DNA from: Candidatus Hydrogenedentota bacterium
Lineage (GTDB): Bacteria > Hydrogenedentota > Hydrogenedentia > Hydrogenedentales > CAILVY01
Assembly (NCBI GenBank): GCA_903837785.1
Contig: CAILVY010000368.1
Coordinates: forward strand, 1-51,666
DNA length: 51,666 nucleotides
Direction: 5' to 3'
The number at the start of each line of letters is the position of its first letter. The first letter of the stretch is position 1. The position numbers were made by a program, and so were the translations under genes. Shown piece after piece: positions 47,628 through 51,666 of this stretch. Below the pieces are notes generated by a model, which saw nothing but the letters and a program-made list of their open reading frames with translations, was not told where the DNA came from and ran no database searches.

Positions 47628-48809
47628 ATGAGCAAGAAGACAATTCGCACGGGGATCGTGGGCGCAGGTTTCTCCGCGCGCTTTCACTATGAGGCGATCC
47701 AGAAAGTCTACGGGACGCATGTGGAGGTCGCCGGCGTTTACGCTCTGGATCGCGCGCAGGCCCGTGAATATGCCGCGGAGCGCGGCATCCGTCCGTACGA
47801 TTCGCTGGAAACCCTGATCGACGATGTGGACGTCATCCATTGCTGCGTGCTGGTTGCCGGGCACGAAGAAGTGGCCGTGGCCGCGCTTGAACGGGACCGC
47901 TTCGCGATTGTGGAGAAGCCGTTGACCGGTTATTGCGGGGACGGATCGGATGCCTTTCATGGCGACCACTTCCCGAAGCAGGCCGCACTGGCGCGCGGCC
48001 TCGAGAGCGTCGAACGGATGCTTGCCGCCGAACAGAAAAGCAAGGGCCGGATTCTGTACGCGGAGAACTGGGTCTATGCTCCAGCTATCCAGCGTGAACG
48101 CGAAATCATCGAGCGGACGGGTTCGCAGATTCTGTGGATGCATGGCGAGGAGGCGCACTCGGGGTCGCATAATCCCACCTATGCCTATTGGAAGTATTCC
48201 GGCGGCGGCGTCATGATCGGCAAAGGCTGCCACCCGCTCACGGCGGCGCTCTATCTGAAACGCGTCGAGGGCCGCGGCCGCGGCGGAAGCCCCATCCGGC
48301 CCAGGAGCGTCTCCGCGCGCACCCACGCCTTGACGCGCATGGAGAACTTTCGTGACGAGGGCTTCATCCGCCGCGATTACTACGACATCGACGACTTCTC
48401 GATGATGCACGTGGTCTTCGAGGACAACACAATTGCCACAGTCTTTGCGTCGGATATCGTGCTGGGCGGCATTCATAATTGGCTCGAAGTTTGCGCCAAT
48501 AACCACCGCACCGTCTGCAACATCAATCCGAACACGTCCATGCAGGTCTACAATCCGCTGGATGCCAACTTCCGCGACGTCTACACGGTCGAGAAGATCG
48601 GCACGAAACAGGGCTGGACCCATATGCCCACCGACGAGGACTGGTTCACGGGCTATCCGCAGGAGATCGAGGCGTTCTACCGCACCGCGGCCTACGGCGA
48701 TCCCGTGGAGAGCGATAGCCTGCTCGCGGCCGACACGATCTCAACCATCTACAGCGCCTACGTCTCCGCAGAACGCAAGGGCGCCGAAGTAGAGGTCCGC
48801 GCGTTCTAG
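47628..48809 (+). CDS. Gfo/Idh/MocA-family NAD(P)-dependent oxidoreductase
   Basis: A 393-residue protein with an N-terminal Rossmann fold (IRTGIVGAGFSARFHYEAIQ), VDVIHCCVL, and the signature IVEKPLTG around residue 95. The C-terminal GFO_IDH_MocA domain follows with ENWVYAPAIQ, GKGCHPLTAALYLKR (the H/K active-site pair) and HVVFEDNTIATVFASD. GGGAG precedes ATG 47628. Such enzymes oxidise or epimerise sugars and cyclitols, so a fucose- or inositol-derived substrate would fit its place back to back with the fucosidase. The exact substrate cannot be told. Confidence 0.87.
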   Translation: MSKKTIRTGIVGAGFSARFHYEAIQKVYGTHVEVAGVYALDRAQAREYAAERGIRPYDSLETLIDDVDVIHCCVLVAGHEEVAVAALERDRFAIVEKPLTGYCGDGSDAFHGDHFPKQAALARGLESVERMLAAEQKSKGRILYAENWVYAPAIQREREIIERTGSQILWMHGEEAHSGSHNPTYAYWKYSGGGVMIGKGCHPLTAALYLKRVEGRGRGGSPIRPRSVSARTHALTRMENFRDEGFIRRDYYDIDDFSMMHVVFEDNTIATVFASDIVLGGIHNWLEVCANNHRTVCNINPNTSMQVYNPLDANFRDVYTVEKIGTKQGWTHMPTDEDWFTGYPQEIEAFYRTAAYGDPVESDSLLAADTISTIYSAYVSAERKGAEVEVRAF

Positions 48810-49162
48810 GAAACCTGTGCGCCGGGCGGCGTGGCCCTGCGAACGGCCTCGACTGCCTGCCGCGCGCGGGTCTTCATCACTGGATGATGGGTCTTCGCAG
48901 GAATCACGATCTCAGGCAAGAGGAGCGGGGCAAGCAGCACCAATCGCTTCCTCCGCCGATTCCAGGGATAGCGGCCTGATGAAATTGTGCGCAGCATTGC
49001 TCCCCCGCCGAATTCCTCTCCCGCCTTGTCATTGACTCGTCTTTCCGTGGAGACATCCGAGTGCAAGGCCATGCCGGTTGATTGGTGTTCAGGACAAGGC
49101 ATGTCATGGAACAGGCATCTCAACGGATGCTTCGCCGGGGGAGCATGCCGCCGTGTTGCCTC
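48810..49162. other. Intergenic stretch with one doubtful small ORF
   Basis: About 350 bases between the oxidoreductase stop and the hybrid kinase stop. A minus-strand frame (48806-48997) could encode a 63-residue peptide starting MLRTISSGRYPW and containing a hydrophobic LVLLAPLLLPEIVI, with GGGGGAG before its ATG. It has no known family and overlaps the oxidoreductase end, so it is not called. No RNA or repeat was seen. Confidence 0.4.
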
Positions 49163-51666
49163 TCAGTGCGCAGGGGGCGCATCGAGGACCTTGCGCACGG
49201 CGCGCAGGAGACCGCTTCGACTGTACGGCTTCGTAATGAAATGCAGGCCGTCCTTCACCACAGAATTGGAGTGAATGACGTTTTCACTGTAGCCACTGCT
49301 GAAGAGAAATCGAATGCGGCCGTCATGCGCCTGAATACGCTCCATGACTTCTCTGCCGCCAAGTTTGGGCATCATCACGTCCAAGATCGCCAGGGCTATC
49401 ACGCCGGAATGTGCATGGAAATGCTGCACGGCTTCTTCTCCGTCGCAGGCACTCAATACGCTGTAGCCGGCGGCCTCGAGAATATGCGTAAGCACTTTGC
49501 GTACGCCGGGTTCGTCTTCCGCGACGAGGATCGTTTCCGTACCTCCCGTCACCCGGGGTTCGATTTGGGGCTCCAGATCCTCGGCGCGCCGTTCCACGAT
49601 GGGAATGTACACCTTGAAGACGGTTCCATGGGTTAATTCGCTGTAAACATGAATAAGACCCCCGTGCTGTTTCACAATGCCGTAGACCGTGGCCAGTCCC
49701 AGGCCGGTGCCTTCGCCGAGGGCCTTCGTGGTGAAGAACGGCTCGAAAACCTGTTCGCGCGTGGACTCGTCCATACCGTGACCCGTGTCGGAGACGCTCA
49801 ACAACACATAGTGCCCGCCCGTCGCCCAGAGGTGTTCGCGGCAGTAGTCCTCGCCAAGGACAACGTTTTGTGTTTCGAGGGTGAGCATCCCGCCTGCGGG
49901 CATGGCGTCACGCGCATTAACACAGAGGTTCAGGAGCACCTGTTCGATTTGGCCCCTGTCCACGTAGACGGTGCCCAGGTTTTCGCCGGGGATGAAGAGA
50001 AGTTCGATATGCTCGCCGATAATGCGGCGGATCATCCTCACGACGCTGTGAATGAGGTCATTCAAGTTCAAGTTGAGCGGTTGGATGATCTGCCGGCGGC
50101 TGAAAGCCAGCAGCTGCCGCGTCAAATCGGAGGCCCGTTCGGCGGCTTGTCGTATCGCCGCGAGCGCCTCTTCGGTCGAAGCCGAAGGGAATTGCGCCAC
50201 GTCCACATACCCCAGGATAACTTGCAGCAGGTTGTTGAAATCATGCGCCACGCCGCCCGCCAATTGCCCCACGGCTTCCATCTTCTGCGCCTGACGCAAC
50301 TGGGTCTGAAGTCGCTCCTTTTCGGCCTCCGCACGCATGCGCTCGGTGATGTCCCGGTTGCTGGCCCGGCGGCCCAGATACACCCCGTCGCGGCCATGCA
50401 CGGGCCGGCAGGCATGGGCGATCCATCGGGTCTCTCCGGATTGTGTGAGAATGCGGAACTCCTGCTCATGTGTTTCGTACTGCGAAACGCCCATATTGCT
50501 CAAGTGATGGAGGGCCAGTTCGCGGTCATCGGGATGGGTGATGGCCGTGAGCAGATCGGGATTCTGCATGAATTCCCCGGCATCGAAGCCTGTAATCTGC
50601 TGGCAAGCAGGCGAGCAGTAGAGAAATCGGTGGTCGGGGCCCAGCCAGTATTCCCAGTCGTAGGTGAATTCGGCCACGGTTCGGTAGCGTTCCTCGCTCT
50701 CCCGCAATTCTGCCTCGGCGCGTTTACGGGCCGTGATGTCCTGGCCCACACAGAGGATCTCGGGCGCGGCGCCGTGTAAACCCGGCACGGCCCGGTTGGC
50801 CCACGCGACCCAGACAATTTCGCCATTCTTTCGGATATTCTCATTTTCGTGTGCAGCGTATTGCTCCGGATGCCGTACGATGTCTGCGATTATCGCGCGG
50901 AGATTGCGTCCCGTGCTTTCGATCTCGGGGACAATCGTACCCACCACGCCGCGCCCAAGAAGCTCTTTTTCGGAATAGCCGAAGAACTGCTGAGCATATT
51001 CATTGAAGAAGAGCACCCGGCTCTCCTGATCCAGGCGGAGAATGATGCTGTTGGCGTTCTCAACCAGTTCGCGGTACTTCCGTTCACTGGCGCGCAAGGC
51101 TTCCTCGGCCTTCCGGCGGTGTTCGCCATCGAGGAAGACCTGCGCGATCAACAGGAATCCAAGGGGGTAAAGAAGAAGCACGAGAGGGCCGATACGATAC
51201 AGAATGTCCCAGCCTTTTCCCGGAATCAACAGCTGCAGTGCCAGCATGAGAGCATGCACAAGCACGGCGAAAAGCCACAGGCGAATCGGGCCGGCCCAGG
51301 CATCATTGCGGCGGCGCAAGTAGTACAGGGCTGAGCCGAGCGCGGCCGCTTCGATAATTGTGCCCACGCCTGCAAGCACGCCGGCGCCCCCCACATGCAG
51401 ACGATATGCACAGCACATCGCACCCCCGAGCAGTGCGGCCACAGGACCGCCAAAGAGGCCCGCAAGGCTCAAGACGATGGACCGCCCGTCATAGATGACC
51501 CCCGGCGCAAAGTGCATCGGCGTCATCATTCCGATAATCCCCACGACGCCGAAGAGGAAACCGGTCGTCAGGCCATAGATGCCCAGGCGTCCCGTCATCC
51601 GCCGGGCCAGGATTTCCAGGCCCACGGCAAGGGCAATCAGCAAGGCAATGTTCTGGATCAAGTCAA
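49163..51666 (-). CDS. 5TM-type hybrid sensor histidine kinase (N-terminus at window edge)
   Basis: At least 832 residues (numbering from a TTG at 51661; the frame is open to the edge, so the true start may lie outside). The first 180 residues form a 5TMR-LYT-like sensor: [20 protein letters not shown] and [20 protein letters not shown] are typical. Two PAS domains follow at about 185-315 and 320-450. The phosphoacceptor is His473 in [12 protein letters not shown], with the HATPase motifs [16 protein letters not shown] and [15 protein letters not shown]-terminal receiver has [19 protein letters not shown] and ITKPYS. The DFNNLL group is shared with the kinase at 12210-14627. No DNA-binding output. 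Confidence 0.92.
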   Translation of the reverse strand, partial: DLIQNIALLIALAVGLEILARRMTGRLGIYGLTTGFLFGVVGIIGMMTPMHFAPGVIYDGRSIVLSLAGLFGGPVAALLGGAMCCAYRLHVGGAGVLAGVGTIIEAAALGSALYYLRRRNDAWAGPIRLWLFAVLVHALMLALQLLIPGKGWDILYRIGPLVLLLYPLGFLLIAQVFLDGEHRRKAEEALRASERKYRELVENANSIILRLDQESRVLFFNEYAQQFFGYSEKELLGRGVVGTIVPEIESTGRNLRAIIADIVRHPEQYAAHENENIRKNGEIVWVAWANRAVPGLHGAAPEILCVGQDITARKRAEAELRESEERYRTVAEFTYDWEYWLGPDHRFLYCSPACQQITGFDAGEFMQNPDLLTAITHPDDRELALHHLSNMGVSQYETHEQEFRILTQSGETRWIAHACRPVHGRDGVYLGRRASNRDITERMRAEAEKERLQTQLRQAQKMEAVGQLAGGVAHDFNNLLQVILGYVDVAQFPSASTEEALAAIRQAAERASDLTRQLLAFSRRQIIQPLNLNLNDLIHSVVRMIRRIIGEHIELLFIPGENLGTVYVDRGQIEQVLLNLCVNARDAMPAGGMLTLETQNVVLGEDYCREHLWATGGHYVLLSVSDTGHGMDESTREQVFEPFFTTKALGEGTGLGLATVYGIVKQHGGLIHVYSELTHGTVFKVYIPIVERRAEDLEPQIEPRVTGGTETILVAEDEPGVRKVLTHILEAAGYSVLSACDGEEAVQHFHAHSGVIALAILDVMMPKLGGREVMERIQAHDGRIRFLFSSGYSENVIHSNSVVKDGLHFITKPYSRSGLLRAVRKVLDAPPAH

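Noticed and set aside
48806..48997. A 63-residue minus-strand ORF with a hydrophobic segment
   Set aside because: It overlaps the oxidoreductase end and has no recognised homology; the ribosome site is close but not decisive.

Overview
This is a GC-rich bacterial chromosomal stretch with dense coding on both strands. No tRNA, rRNA, CRISPR array, insertion sequence or phage gene was seen. The mix suggests a Gram-negative member of the PVC group or a neighbour such as Planctomycetota, Lentisphaerota or Hydrogenedentota. That placement is an inference from family content: a DUF1559-type pseudopilin-like protein, a TIGR04073-like exosortase-associated protein, Tat-exported TIM-barrel proteins, a secreted Dabb protein, GH95 and sialate-esterase glycan hydrolases, and a CFI-box C-terminal protein.

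Layout. 1-1420: the 3' part of a sialate O-acetylesterase, converging on a HAD phosphatase across a strong hairpin. 1554-5287: guaB-guaA-flavin reductase operon behind a near-consensus promoter. 5391-7070: GT39-type membrane glycosyltransferase (minus). 7229-9144: tilS-hpt. 9141-14627 (minus): proline/alanine-rich coiled-coil exported protein, GT2 polyprenyl-phosphate glycosyltransferase, Tat-exported sugar isomerase-like protein, hybrid histidine kinase. 14731-17972: DUF1559 pseudopilin-like protein and a beta-helix/PKD/CFI-box surface protein. 17935-19035 (minus): URO-D-family methyltransferase that appears to start at AUU. 19277-22730: tandem duplication of a PhoU-like/Pit phosphate-transport pair with a Pho-box-like repeat in front, converging on ppk1 (22753-24753). 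24840-26754 (minus): Nudix-metallo-beta-lactamase fusion and a secreted Dabb protein. 26873-33644: polytopic membrane protein and a 1517-residue secreted glycosidase-like protein. 33800-36096: PilZ protein, small orphan, Tat-exported protein, TIGR04073-like protein. 36396-38646: HDOD protein, recF, dciA. 39092-44146: gyrB-gyrA. 44244-44573: YbjQ-like protein. 44611-47490 (minus): GH95 alpha-L-fucosidase. 47628-48809: Gfo/Idh/MocA oxidoreductase. 49163-51666 (minus): second hybrid histidine kinase, cut by the window edge.

How the genes fit together. Purine synthesis and salvage (guaB, guaA, hpt), tRNA modification (tilS) and a replication/topology block (recF-dciA-gyrB-gyrA) form the housekeeping core. 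The duplicated Pit/PhoU-like genes next to ppk1 form a phosphate-uptake/polyphosphate island. The sialate esterase, GH95 fucosidase, oxidoreductase and large secreted protein point to growth on complex, possibly mucin- or algal-type, glycans. The most unusual signals are the duplicated phosphate island with its Pho-box-like repeat, the probable AUU start, the Nudix-MBL fusion, a near-perfect 13-bp dyad upstream of gyrB, and overlapping divergent promoters between a sensor kinase and a pseudopilin-like gene. All identifications are by eye from translated sequence; no database search was run.
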